Of a stretch of DNA of 64,000 bases, positions 11,610 through 25,200 are shown one piece after another. Positions within the stretch are counted from its first letter, which is position 1, and the number at the start of each line of letters is the position of its first letter. A model generated the notes under the pieces. The model was not told where the DNA came from, did not search any database, and saw only the letters and a program-made list of their open reading frames with translations. The stretch is taken from NCBI RefSeq assembly GCF_029962835.1, contig NC_080574.1:23596001-23660000 (forward strand). Direction: 5' to 3'. Both the position numbers and the translations under genes were made by a program. Source of the DNA: Magnolia sinica. Taxonomy: Eukaryota > Streptophyta > Magnoliopsida > Magnoliales > Magnoliaceae.

Positions 11610-12450
11610 AGGATATATTGTAATAGTGACTCTTATCGGTCGGCCATATTGTCTCGTTAGATAAAGCGCAACGAGTCGATCTGCCCTGTGTAGAGATTAT
11701 CTTCAACCATGTTCGATTCGGCTAGAAATGGGCGATTATGTATACAAACAAGTTCGACCTTCTTTCTGTATCATAAAATCAGGAATTGATGCAAGGACGA
11801 TGAGATATACCAGTTTGAATAGATCCAATCACTCCATAGGAGCGTGTTGTAGCTGGTGGTCGGTTTGATTAGGAAGGATGGTGCCATGACCAATTTTTCT
11901 CCTGACCACAAACTCTATGGGAAGAACCCCTTTAGTGTTTTTGATACCCCTGCGAAACTGGAGACAATTACCTCAGTTAGCATCAGATCCTAGGGCGTCT
12001 TTCTGAGCCTCCGGACCATTGACATAGGCATTATGTTGACAACCACACCATTGTCCACCATCACTGAAGTGACTGGGCAGTCGTCCATGTGAACGGTCAC
12101 GTAATAGGAGCTTCAGGTGTTTGATCTTCAGCTATGAAGGCTTCGTAAAGATGACATTCTCTGCTTCTTCATCCTCGATAACCACGGTAGGTCTAGCTCC
12201 ATAGCCACGACCGACTGAGGGGAATCCGATATCTGCCTGGACTGATGTCTCGCCTACCTCTTCCACATCTCCAACCATCTAATTGGGCTAGTTAGGTTGT
12301 GCCTGAAATTTTTTTGGAAGGATGAAAGCCATGTTACAACTGAGGATGACAAGTGACAAGGTCCTAAACATGACCATGGTCTTGGACCCACTTTCTTTTT
12401 AGTCAGCCGACTTAGTATGAATCTTATTAAGTGTAGAGACAGAGGCAAAA
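11610..12450 (-). mobile_element. decayed Ty3/gypsy protease fragment
   Basis: On the minus strand near 12062-12018, a retropepsin-like TSVMVDNGVVVNIMP box can be read; plant gypsy families of this type often have DNG in place of DTG. It is followed by a VIVSSFAG-like stretch and, near 11830-11800, text resembling the flap/C-terminal part of the protease. Several stops break it. Together with 1480-2700 this reads as one element in the order protease then RT on the minus strand. Confidence 0.6.
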
Positions 12451-12649
12451 CATGACAAGGTCCTAAACATGACCTGAGTCTTACAACTGACTATTTTTAG
12501 ATCATTGATATGAGATAGTGATCTTATGAAGTGGATGGTGTAGCAGATGAGACACATACTTAGGATTGGGTCCCACGATTGTCCGTCTTCATCATAGTGC
12601 TGAAAGAGGGCGCAATGGATCCAAATCCATCGAGGTTAGTGGATCTCCA

Positions 12650-12850
12650 ACTATGGGGCCTACTTTGATGTAAATGCCTTACATCCACATCAGTATTCCA
12701 TTTTGACTTACTCATTTTAGGGTATCATCTGAAAAATGAAGCAGATTGTCGTGATTGAATCTCCACTGTCTAGTGGTTTGGGTGATACTGGAATGTTTAA
12801 AATCCATCAAATCTGTTGATAAGGTGACGAATACCTGCTGGTATGCGTAT
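12650..12850. repeat. truncated GGGCCC-type MITE (left half)
   Basis: Starts 'ggggcctactttgatgtaaatg' and carries the internal 'actcattttagggtat...ctgaaaaatgaagcaga' segment of the family; the right end is missing. Confidence 0.4.
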
Positions 12851-13026
12851 TGAATTTCAAAATCCACGAAATCCCACATGGGACTAAATGCAATTTCATC
12901 CCACCTAATCCAAACCTTTCCATCCTTTTCAAAAGCTGGATGGAATTACACCTAGTATGGTCTAAGGCGTTACCCATCAAGGCACGAGGTTGTGTACCAG
13001 TTTATTATTGTGTACTGAATAAAGTC

Positions 13027-13437
13027 CGTAGGGCCCACCGTTATGTATGTGTTAGTATCCATGCTGTCCGTCGATTTTACCAGCTCATTTTAGGATATGA
13101 TCCCAAAATTAAAGCATTCCATAGTTCAAGTGGACAATACCATTGGAAACAGTGGGGATAATGATGTCCACCGTTAAAACCTTTAAAGGGCCCGCAATAA
13201 TGTTTTCATAAGGTCATATATACATTGATGAAGGGAAAACACAAATATCAGTCTAAAACTTGTGTGGTCCCCAAGAAGTTTGGAACGTTAAATGTTTATT
13301 TCTCACTATTTAATATGGTGTGATCCACTTGAACTTGGTATATTCTTCAAATCTGGGGACCGTGCCCTGAAATGAGCTCTTAAAAAAAAAAAAAAAAAAA
13401 GGGATGGATAGCATTCACTTATGTCATTGCAGGCCTC
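13027..13437. repeat. GGGCCC-type MITE
   Basis: The left end 'gggcccaccgttatgtatgtg' and right end 'cattcacttatgtcattgcagg' are inverted partners. The family body lies between them ('aagtggacaataccattggaaacagtggggat'). A 19-A run at 13382-13400 has grown inside the right arm. Confidence 0.5.
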
Positions 13438-13447
13438 ATAGAGTTTA

Positions 13448-13453
13448 CACGTG
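13448..13453. promoter_or_regulatory. G-box (CACGTG) in block conserved between the two gene copies
   Basis: The block 13445-13507 matches 54719-54782, upstream of exon 1 of the duplicate, with about ten differences over 64 bases. Here it contains a perfect CACGTG; the duplicate has CATGTG. It now lies about 1.4 kb before the start codon because two MITEs separate it from the gene. A role in transcription is inferred only from conservation and the known motif. Confidence 0.35.
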
Positions 13454-13637
13454 TACAATTTCCAAGTTCCTGCATATCAACCACGATAAGCTACCAGAGT
13501 ATCAAATGAATCTTCCCCCACTTCCCTGTCAAGTGCTACCCGTTTCCTTGACTGTGGGGCCCATCCTTCTTTATAATTTTGAAGTATGGCCTAAAAATAT
13601 AAATGCTGTCAACGGGCCAGATATGGGTTGGTCGGGA

Positions 13638-14180
13638 AGGTCTCAGCCGGATGCGGATTTCCTGCAAAAGCTTTAGCACGAAGTTCCTGCGCTGGAAACA
13701 GGTGGGGCCTATTGTGATGTTTGTGAGAAATTCATCGTGTCCATACGTTTTTTTAGATCATTTTAGAATGTGAGGCTAAAAATGAGCCGGATCCAATACT
13801 CAAGTGGGCTTAACTAAAGGAAAAGGTAGATAGGGAAATTCCTACCGTTGAAAACTTTATGAGGTCGACAGTTATGTCTACATGCCATCCATACCGTTCT
13901 TAACGTCATTCCTACTGAGATGAACTGAAAACATAAATATTAGAATGATTCAAAACTTCTTTGGCCCCACGAATATTTCAACTGTGGAAGTTTAATCCTC
14001 ACGTTTTCCGCCCACTTTAGTATTTGATCAGTCTCATTTTTTCCTCTATATCTTAAAATGATCTCAAAAAACGTATGGACTGGATGGATTTCTCACAAAA
14101 ATCACGGTGGGCCCACTTAAGTTTCCAGCGGGGGAACTTCTTGGAAAGGCTTCGGCAGGAAATCCGCGTCCGTCTCAGCC
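13638..14180. repeat. GGGCCC-type MITE with extended inverted ends
   Basis: Inner ends 'gtggggcctattgtgatg' (13704) and 'atcacggtgggcccac' (14101-14116) are inverted. The inversion continues outward: 13638-13703 (ctcagccggatgcggatttcctgc...) pairs with 14118-14180 (...gcaggaaatccgcgtccgtctcag). Total arm length is roughly 130 bp. It sits between the conserved promoter block and exon 1 of the monooxygenase gene. Confidence 0.65.
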
Positions 14181-14328
14181 GGATCTGAACAGTCTCAAGG
14201 GCCTATTCAATTGATTTTTCTGACCCGCGCCCGGCCCATTGACAACCCTTGATATAATGACTGTCGGAGTGTGAAATAACTCTCCATCCACGTCCATGCC
14301 GGTATTATATTATAAAAACAGCGGATTA

Positions 14329-14835
14329 GGTGTTACCGGGTGATACCTTTTTAGATGTTAAACTTACCACGTGGGGCTCACCTTGATGAATATTTTCTAT
14401 ATCCACGCCGTCCATCACTTTTCTCAGCTCATTTTAATATGTTAACACAAAACTTAAACAGATCCATATCTCCAGTGGACCACACCACTGAAAAAGTGAT
14501 AAATAACCATTAAAAACTTTTTTTAAGCCACAAAAAATTTGAATCAACTGATCTTTGTATTTTCTCTTTATCCATCCAGATCTTTTTGACCTTTTCAACC
14601 GGTTTGATGGTAAATAAACATCACGAATCTTGGTGCCTGGGGAGTTTTAATAGTGGCCGTTCAATCACCACTTTTCCTGAGGTGTGGTCCACATGAGATT
14701 TAGATCTATTCAATTTTTTTCAACACGCTCTTAAAAGGTCTGAAAAAACAGATGTACGGCGTGGATATACAACAAATCATCAATGTGGTCCCCACGGTAG
14801 GGGTAACACCCACTAAGGTGTCACCCTGTAACTCC
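14329..14835. repeat. GGGCCC-type MITE directly upstream of exon 1
   Basis: The left end 'aggtgttaccgggtgatacc' with 'gtggggctcaccttgatg' is inverted relative to the right end 'catcaatgtggtccccac...aacacccactaaggtgtcacc'. The right end lies about 100 bp before the start codon and replaces the position where the duplicate gene has a TATA-like box. Confidence 0.6.
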
Positions 14836-14934
14836 TATTCCGCCCCCATCTACGAGATACTGCCCGACGTTCATTTAGTTCTGTTTTCCCATAGACTTTT
14901 GAGAGAGAAGGAGAGAGTCTTGGGGGAGAGAAAG

Positions 14935-15017
14935 ATGAGTTTATCTTCCGAAGACAATGGCATCGTGATAATCGGTGCCGGTATCGTTGGCCTTGCTACA
15001 GCCCTTGCCCTTCACAG
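14935..15017 (+). CDS. monooxygenase exon 1
   Basis: Encodes the first 27 residues plus two bases of codon 28, with the GAGIVGLATALALHR dinucleotide-binding loop. The donor is CACAG/GTATTC. The same exon, 83 bp, occurs exactly 40,000 bp downstream in the duplicate. Confidence 0.92.
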
Positions 15018-16550
15018 GTATTCACTCTCTCGCTCTTTTTGTGTTTGTATATATGGGTGTAAATAGGGAACTTGTTCTATTAGTTGACGATTTTTTTTAA
15101 TTTATTATTTTTATTTTTTGGTGCCTGTCGTGCCCATCTTATTGAGATGATGACATTCTATCCATCCATCAGATGGCCCAAGGTCCAAAATTCAGTCTGA
15201 TCCAAAACTCTGGTGGGCCATAAGTTAGGAAACAATTCAGGGAACGTCCACCATTGGTTGCATATCGGACCCACCGTGAAATGCTTCCAAACAACTATGA
15301 GCGTTTTACCTCAACCAAAACCTATCGTGCACTCAAGTCATAGATTTACCTGATTTTTAGGCCGTTCATTGCCAAAAGAAGGTAGGTTCGGATCCAGATT
15401 TCTCGTGGGCCCCACCATGATGTGTTGATTGTATCCGCTTCAACCATCGAATGCGCGAAAGGAAGAAAATGGGGCTAATCCATGACACACGTCAAATGAT
15501 CTAATTTGCCCAAACAATGCTGACCGTTGGTTGTGCTCTTTATTTCCTAGCCGCCCAATGCTACTATTGAATGGTCATTCGATCGGTAGCTGAGATTACT
15601 CGATTATGATTTTTTAATTACGAACCATACACATGAGGACCCAACAGATGAAAGGTCCGGATCTGGTACACTGTACACGTACCACAGTAACACCGGTTCC
15701 TTTTCATCAACACGTGCTCACATGACACACGTGTAATATACCATGTATTCATCAGTGTGCCTTACCATCTGTGCTGTGGCTAGAAATTCCAGATGATCTG
15801 GGCTCAGGTGAGTCCAGCGAACATTTAAAGTTCACCACAGGTTTCGGGACCATCTTACTTCTGTATGGCCCAGGGAACGAACGACCTGGATCTCAAACCC
15901 GCCTGCCATATTGGGACTTCGATTACGTAGTACACAGCACCCACGCCGGTAATGTTTCCTGCTGGAAAAGCTCTGTGGCCTCCATCATGACGTATGCGTG
16001 TTATCCATGCCGTCCAATATTAATTTTGCCAGCCCGTTTTAGCGCTTGAACCCAAAACTGATTAAGATCAAAATCTCAAGTGGACCACACCACGGGAAAT
16101 AATGGTAATTGAATGCCTACTATTAAAAACTTCGTAGTGGCATTGAAATTTTTATTTAACATCAGGTCGACCTGGATGAAGATAAAATACAAATATCATT
16201 TATATATAAAACTATCCTTGTTGCAGGAAGCTTTTAACGGTGGGTGTTCAATCACCACTTCTCCTATGGCGTAGTCTACTTAAGATTTGGACCTGCCTCA
16301 TTTGTTTTGGTCATGACCTATAGTGAGCTGACAAAATGAATGAACTGCGGTGATAAAACACATACATCATATAAGGCCACATAGCTTTTCCAGCCTGACA
16401 AAGCACTGACATGGCGTTCCAGCACGATAAAACATGTAACTTGGTGCTCGTGGTACACTTCGCAATTCGAGTCCACCACATTGGGACGCCGATCAGGTGT
16501 CACCACCCCCAGGGGTGGTGTGTCAATGTTTTAGGTGCTATAAGGCCAGT

Positions 16551-16587
<37 letters not shown>

Positions 16588-19147
16588 GCCCACACACAAC
16601 TAGTTGGACAGTTTAAATTACTCGAACTAGCTAGTATTAAATATAAAAAACAATTCTCTTTATTTACATGTAATGCTGACTTATGAGATGGCACATGACA
16701 TCAAGTTTTATATAAGTATAATAAAATACGTGTCACATATCTAGTTCCTTCATCTAATAAGGCATGCTAATTTAATTTTATTTGCAAAATAATATTAAAT
16801 GATCCTAGTTGCTTGATCCACACATGCAAGTTAATTCTGAACTGTTGGAATGAATTCCTATCAACCTACTTTTCTTATAAAATAACATTATACTAATAAT
16901 TAAAGAAAAATAATAATTTTATATGCTTCACATACTTATAAGGGACCATAAATATTTAACGGACACAGGTGGTACATTGCCCGGGGTAAATCACAAAAGT
17001 TCAACTTCTCTAGATATTCCATTTTCTCTTCAAACAAACTTATCGTGATCACCCTTTCTCTCTCTTCATTTAATCCTCGTCGACGCTTTCTCTCCCCTAT
17101 GTTTTCGGAAACGGAAGCTTACAGCCTCCGGCTGCAACCGGAAGCCAGTTGGGGCCCACCATGATGTTTGTGATAAATCTAGCCCGTTCATCAGATTGGA
17201 TAGATTATGTTATGACATTGACCCAACAATGATATAGATCCAAAGCTTGAGTGGGACTCACAACTGGAAAAAGGTGAGAATTGAACTTCCACCATTAAAA
17301 CATTCAAGCGTCTACAAAAGTTGTTTAAATGCGGCCACAAAAGTTTTGGATCATGCTAATTTTTTATAATTTCAGTTCATCCCAGTAGGAATGATCTCAT
17401 GAACGGTATGGATGGCATATATACATCATGGTGGACACAGGGTGGGTTCAACGTCAGTAATTCCCTTACCTACTTTTTCCAGACGTGCGGCCCACATGAT
17501 TTTTGGATCTGCATATGGAAAAACGGATGGACGGGGTGGATTTATTAAACATCACAGTGTACTTCACGTAACTTCGCTAGCAAGGAAGTTCCTGCGGATA
17601 GCTTTGGCCGCATCCGCGTCCATTGGAAACGGACGCCTCCATCGCTGTCCACCGCCCAGGAAAAAGGATTATGTACTAACCCCACCCATCCCTGGCTAGG
17701 AACGGGCATGGGCTCTAAGGAGCCACCGTGATCTACTATTTTTATCCACACCGTCTATTTATTTTTTTTTCATATTATTTTAGGGTAAATTCCAAAAAAT
17801 AGTGTAAATACAAGACTGAAGTGGAACACACCAATGGAAGAAGTGGGGATAATGACACTCGCTGTTAAAGCACTCTTAGGGCCCACTCTGAGAATTTAAT
17901 CTGATTGGTTTTTTTGGTTCATGGCCTAAAGTACCTTGTAAAACGGATGGACAGTGTGGATATACAATACATGCATCAAGGTGGGCCCCTCGGTCAAGGA
18001 CAAGCCATATAAGGTGAGGCCGGCCGCACCTAATCCACTACCCAAGCGTGGGAAATTTTTGTAGGCCCCAGCATGAAGTATGTGATATATTGACACCGTT
18101 CATCCATTTTTACAGATAATTTTGGAGTATGGGCCCAAAAATAAGGCACACCCGATGCTCAAGTGGACCACACCATAAAAAATAGTGCGGATTCAGCGCT
18201 TACCATTGAAAGTTTCTCGAGGGCCATAAAAGTTTTGGATCAAGCTTATATTTCTGTCTTCCCTTCTAGGTCTGTGTGACCTTATGAATAGGTTGGATGG
18301 AAAATAAACATCATCATGAGCCCTAGGAATGTTTCAATAGTAGGCATTTACTATCCACTGTTTCCTGTGGTGTGGTCTACTTTAGCTTTGGATCTGCCTC
18401 ATTTTTAGGGAGTTGTACTAGAATGATTTGTAAAAACTGACGAACGGCCTAGATATACAGCATATGTATCCTGGTGGGTCCTGTGGTTAGAGAAACACTC
18501 CCTGCCCATCTTGCTCGGGTAACACCTAATCCATACTGTGTTATCGACATTGAAAAATGTAACCAACGATCGTTCGACGGACGCCCACTTTTTCATTTTT
18601 TTAAAAAAGGACCACTGTGATGTGTTCATGAGATCCACTCGGATCATTAGATGTGTAATGCTATGTTGTGCTCGGAGCCAAAAAATCAGGCTATGCAATG
18701 GCTTAAATGGGTCATACCAATTAAAACAGTTAGGAGAGACGTCCAACCTTAAGTTTTACATGGCCCACCATGATGAGCGTGTAAGATTTACTCCAACCAT
18801 TAGTTGCCGCACCAAATGTTAATCCTCTTAACCAAAAATCAGGCCCATAATTAATTCAAGTGAGCCACACCAAGGTAAAGAGTTTAGAGGATAAGCTTTC
18901 TATCTACACTTTCTCCAACTGTGCGGTTCACCTGAATCAGGGATGGGGCTGATCTTTTTGCACGGGGTCTAACATATAGTGACGCACCTAATGATTGAGT
19001 GGATTTCACATTAATACTGCAATGACCCCCATACAAACAACCCATTTCTTTTCATCAATTACATGGAAAGAGTTTTAAAAATAACTACTCATTTAATGAG
19101 CCATCTAGTTGGACCAATTTAAATGGTCCAACTAGTTGTGTGTGAGC

Positions 19148-19216
<69 letters not shown>

Positions 19217-22200
19217 TGCTTATCCAACTAGTTGTCAATTTAAGTGCTAATTAATGCTAATAAATAACGCTCAAAAGAAAGTTATTTTGAAGATGAAAAG
19301 AGTTGTCAGCTTGGGTGGGCCCACCATAACATAAATGAGAAATCCCCTCCAATCATTAAGTGAGTCACAACATGCTACATCTATAGGCCGGAAATAAACC
19401 TCACCTATAGTTAAGGTGGACCACATAATTGGAAATTGTGTACAATGAAAGCTCACCCTACAAACAGTTTCCCTTGGTATAGCCCAGTTGAATCACATAT
19501 AGGCCTGATTTTTAGGCATCAAGACTAAAGTTTGATGTGGTATCTAATGGTTGGAGTGGATTTCACATAATCATCATGGTGGGCCTTATTAAAATTAAGG
19601 ATGAATGTCCCTCTCCAAATTATTTCCATTAGCATAGCTCACTTGAATAAAAGATTCACACATACATATCAATATATATATCCTGTAGAAAATCAAGTGT
19701 AAACATACATCTGATGGCTAAGAGATACATCCGTATATCCGTAAGTACTTCCCTAAGTTCCTGTAAGTGATACGTTTCTAAGAAAAATAGTTGTTTAGTT
19801 TAATTAGTTGGGCTATAAGCTACTATTTATCTTATGATAACTTTTAAAGTATTAAGTGTTTATAAATCTATCCCTTCCAAGAGTTTAACCCCAACATGAG
19901 GATCATTCATCACAATGATTATTAATATTTACTTATCAAGTTCAACCTGTTGGACATAAAACTTTTTAAAATAAAAAAGTTTGTCCAGCAGGGACTTTAA
20001 TACAAGTCGGCACTAGAGTAGCTCTGTGGGCCCATCATAATGCATGTGTTTTGTCCACGCGGTCCATTCATTTTTCCATATCATAGTACTGAGATATGAT
20101 CCTAAAATTGATGTAGATCCAAACTCCAAGTGGACCACACCATAAGACATAACATTGATTGAATGCTCACCATTGAGAACATTATAAGCCCCACTACAGT
20201 GTTTATATTTTCCATCCAACTTACTGATTAGGTCAACTTACTGATTAGGTCTGACAAACCTGGATGAAAGGAAGCACAAATATTACTTTGATTTTAGAGG
20301 AAAAAAAAAAAAAAAGGAAAAAAGAACGAAAGATAAGGCCCATACATCATAGCGATCCACTTGTGCTATAGATCTAACTGGTTTGGATTCATGCCATAAA
20401 ATAATATAACAAGTAGTTAGATCGTCCAACTAGCTGTATGAATTAAATGCTAATTAATGTTAATAAATGATGTGTATGGAGAAGTTCATTGAAGAGGCAG
20501 AGGAGTTGCTGGCTTGGGATGGCTCCATCAGGGTGTTTATATAAAATCCACCCCAACCATTAGATAAGTCATCACATGTTACACCCAGAATTTGAAAATC
20601 AGCCCCATCTCTGGTTCGGGTAGGTCACATGATCAAAAATAATGTGCAAGAAAAGCTATCCCTTGAAACTGTTTCCCTTAGTATGGCCCACTTGAATCAT
20701 GTATGGGCCTGAATTTTAGGTACCAGGCCTATCATTTGGTGTGGCATCGAATGGTTGGAATGGATCGGAGTGGACCTCACGGTACACATCTGGACCCAAT
20801 ATAAAATATAAGGTGGGCATTACTCTTGATTGCTCCCGATGGTTAGTTCTTAAAATTACGGGACGTTACCGAGAAGGTGGGACCGGATCCGCGTTACTCG
20901 GGAGACAAGGGATGCGTATTAGAAGAATTACGGGACGTTACCGAGAAGGGGACTGGATCCGCGTTAGCGGGGAGACAAGGGATGCGTATTAGATACTGAC
21001 AATGTCAGTAATCAAATGGCTACTGAAGTGACGTCATCAAGCTCTGTGGACCCTACCATGATGCATACGTTATATCCATACTGCCCAACCATTTGTAGAG
21101 ATTATTTTATGGCATTAGAAGAAGAATGAGATAGATCTAAGGTTCAAGTGGACCACTGCAGAAAACCATGGGAGCAGACACACGCACTGTTAAAACATTT
21201 ATAGGGCCCACCATGATGTATTTTTGAGATCCAAACTATTCACAAGTTAACATAGAGATAGATGAAGTGAAAACAACAATATTAGTTTGATCATAAACTA
21301 CTGTAGCCCCTAAGAAGTTTTGAACGGTGGATGTCACTGTGCCCACTGTTTTCTATGGTTGGGTCCACTTGAACTTTATATCCGGCAACACATGCATCAT
21401 GGCAATGTCACTTCAGTAATGATTTGGCTACTGACCTTGTCAGTATCTAATCTGCATCCGGTGACAAGTAGTTGAGTGCTTCCCAGACCGTGGGGCCCAC
21501 CTTTATGTATGGGTTGTATATCCACGCCATTCATCAGTTTTTACACATAATCATAGTATTTGTTCACAAACATGAAGCAGATGTAAATCCAACTTGTTGA
21601 TAAGGTCAGGGAGACCTGGATAAAGGGAAAACACAAATATTAGCTTTTATCCAGAACTTCTGTAGCCCCCACGAGATATAAAACACATATATGAACGAGG
21701 CCCCATGGTTAGTGAAACACCCAATACCGTATGACCCGTGTTACAAATCAACAACCGACTCGTAAGGGTAGCGACACAGCAACCCAAGCTTCTGCTACGT
21801 TGACGTGGCAAATTCTGTGGGCCAACAGGATGCATGTGTTATATCCACACTGTTCATCCATTTTTTCAAATTATTTTAGTGCATGATTCCATAAAACAGT
21901 GAAATCCAAAATTCAATTACACCACACCACAAAAAGCAGTCGTGACAATGACCCCCCGTTGAAATCTTCCTAGGCTGACCCGATGCTTATTTGCCATCTT
22001 ACCCGTTCATAAGTTCACACTGAGCGGTATGAAGGAAAAACACAAATATCAGTTTGATCCAAAACTTCTAGCTCTCAAGAAGTTTTTAATGGTGGGCATT
22101 AAATCCCTGTTGTGTGGTCCACTTAAGCTTTGGATCTGTCTCATTTTCAAGCTCGTGATCTAAAATGATCAGCAAAATAGATGATTAGCATGGATAAATC

Positions 22201-25200
22201 TCATACATCATTGGCGGGCCTCATAGGGCCTTCTCTAAGAAAGAGAGGAATATGTTTGTTTCCATATATATATTGTTGATGTGATTATCTGGTTCGTCCT
22301 CCTAGACCCTTGTATGCCTGCACAGAAAGAAAACAAAGGAGACCCTGGCTCGAGCAGGGGACCCTCCGATGCCAAAGTCAGGCCTGGACTCGGGGTCTCA
22401 AAGTATTGGAAGGTTTTTAGGAGGGATTTGTTTCGTACCTCTCAAGGTGACAAGGGTCCTCCTTTTATAGCTGCTGGGTCTTCTCGGGTCCTCCTGATAT
22501 TGAGCGCGGGATCTTCTCCTGGTATCACGGAGATAGGATCGTGCCCATCTTGAGCCATCATCCGATCCCGTGAGCTTCGGGGTCGGAGATCTTATCCCAA
22601 GATATCCGGGATGAGATCTGACCTAGCGACGGTCGGTCTTGTAAGGCGGTCCGCCCGACACATGCCCGGAACGCTGATAAGTCGTTCGAACCGACTCAAC
22701 CATTGTCTCGGTTTAGCGAACCATGCCTCGGATTTGACGCATCCTTCGGCGACCCGAGGTATCAAGTCCGAGTCCCGAGGCATTAAGTTCGAGTCTTCGG
22801 ACTTGTATTTTTGCCCCCAACAATAAGCCCCCTTACTCCGTGTGTTTCATATGACACTGAGGAGTAGCGAGTTTGGAGTCGGTTCGTAACTCAGTCCGAG
22901 ATGAGTCGTGATCATTAAATGCATTCCATGAGGCCTTTGATGGGGGACGGTTCAGCTTCTAACATCGCATGCGCCGTCAGCCGTCAAATCACACATCCCG
23001 CCAATGAGGATTGGACACGTAGCGAAGGTATTATTATTACCAGTTGACGTGCGCCACGTGTCGAGCGAGGGAATCGATGCAGGCGTCGAATCATTTCCTC
23101 ATTAATTGTCTCCGTCGTATGGCGACCTTATATAACGTCAGGGGCCCCGCACTTTAAACTTTTACTGCTCTTGCCATTCCCGCTCCGCATTTTCTTTAGG
23201 GTTTACATAGCCTTTCGTCTCCTTCCTTTTCTTTTTCTTTACCTTCGGTGCCTCTTTCCGTCATCTCCGTTTTCCTTTCTCCCTCCGGTGAGTTTCTCCT
23301 TCCTCTTTATTTGGTAATAATGGCGGATAGGAGTTCTCAAAGTCCCCAGGGGGGAGCTTCCGGAGACGAAGGCGAAGCGCAACGTTTTTGGAACGTTGCG
23401 GAATCGCCTTCCTTACTGACGGAGATAGCAGTGGACGCCAACGCTGCTTGTCTACCGGAGAGAGTCACCGAAGCTCCGGCGGAGCGCCCAGCTTCCGTCG
23501 TTCCTTCTCGGGGCGGGTCGTCTCTATTAACCCGCCTGGGAAGGCCTAACTTGCCAAGGGATATGGAGGAGAATGAGGAGGAAGAAAATGAAGTTTTAAT
23601 CGCCGAAGGAACCCCTGATCTTGCTCCTGTTAGTGAGTCGGTGCAGGCCGAATCTGAAGAAGAAGGATCGGGGGAAGATTTAAGCAGTCCGGTTCCCTCA
23701 GTCTTGACTGAGACGGACTTGGACAGAATCCGAGTCGGTCATCACCTATCTTCCCCGTCCGAATGATTTACCGGATCACCCTCCTGCCGGGGCAGTCGCG
23801 ATTTACCAAGTGTCGATGCAATGCGGCTTGCGTCTGCCCCTTCAGACCATAGTCCGGGGAGTTTTGTCTCGCATAAAGATTGCCCCGGGGCAGATAGTCC
23901 CGAATGGGTGGAGGAACTTACTCGGATGTGCAGTGTTGTGGTGAGATGGAGCACCACCACTTACGATCGGCAATTTCTCCACTGTATCAAAGTGCGGTAA
24001 ATCCGAACTACCCCGGCTTCTACGTCTTTGCTGCTTGGCGAGGCGGAGGCGGTTCCTCGATAACCGACCCTCCCACTTCCAACAAACACCTGGAGAGAGC
24101 GTTGGTTTTGGGCATGTGGTCGCTGGGAGACGGATGAGTCCGGTCCCACGAGGCTCGTGTCCCTCGGGCTTTCCAAAGAGCAGGTGAATTAGGGTCTTTT
24201 CTTTTTTTTTTTTTTTTTTTTTTATAATACCAAGTCCGACGAACTTATGTTTGGCGGATATTCCAAGAAGAAGCCGGCTCGCTCGCCTCGGCTCGGATCA
24301 AAGAGTTGAAGTCGTTGGATCCAAGGACAAGTCTTGGAAGGTGCTTCTACAACCGGAGCGCCTTCATCTTGCTGGTCTGGACTCGGAAGTTACAGGTAAT
24401 TAAGAACGAATCTTCTGAATTTTCAAATTTCTCCCGACTTACTTCGCCTTACTCTCCCCTCCTTTTTTTTGTTTTTGCAGATCTGCCCGAAGTCGCCCCA
24501 ACCTAAGGATTGTCCCCGAACCGGAGATGACTGGAGCTCGTCCCGCCCTTAGGCCAATTCACGAAGTTGAAGGCTCCTCCGCGGTCGGTTCTTCTTTGAG
24601 CCTCGGCCACCGAAGAGGCAAAGGGTCCGCGGAAGGAGAAAGAGCCAGCGAGCTCTTCTGCCCCTCGTCGTCGTGATTCCCGACCCCGACGAAAGGGCGG
24701 AAGAGACGGCGATTTTGCCGGATCCTCGGGCGGCCCGACTCAGACGCTGCTTGAGACGAGTGCCGAGCGGGAAGAAGAGACCGGGCCGCGACCTCAAGGG
24801 GGAGGAAGAGACGAGGACTGCGTCCTCCCGAGGGGAAGAGACGAACCAGGAGGGGCCGTCAATCCTGCAGCAAGTGGTGTCGGGGATGATTCCTTGGGCC
24901 CTGGCCCATGGGTGTGAAAGAGAGTTCGTGAAACTCTACAACGCCCCGTCGTCGCAGACCGTCAGCCACGCTGCCCGGATGCTTTTTGAACTCGCTCCTT
25001 GCTTAATCAAGGCCAGCAAGGAGCTATCCTCAACTCATCGGCTGCAGGCTCTTCTGTCTGAGGCCGAGATCCGGGTCGGCGTCCTGACAGGCGAGGCGTC
25101 CCTTGCTCGGAAAGCTGCCGAAGACGCGAGGGCAGAGGCGGCTTCTTCCAGAAGGGCCCTGGACGAAGCGAAGGCAGAGGTCGCTCAGGCATTGGTTCGA

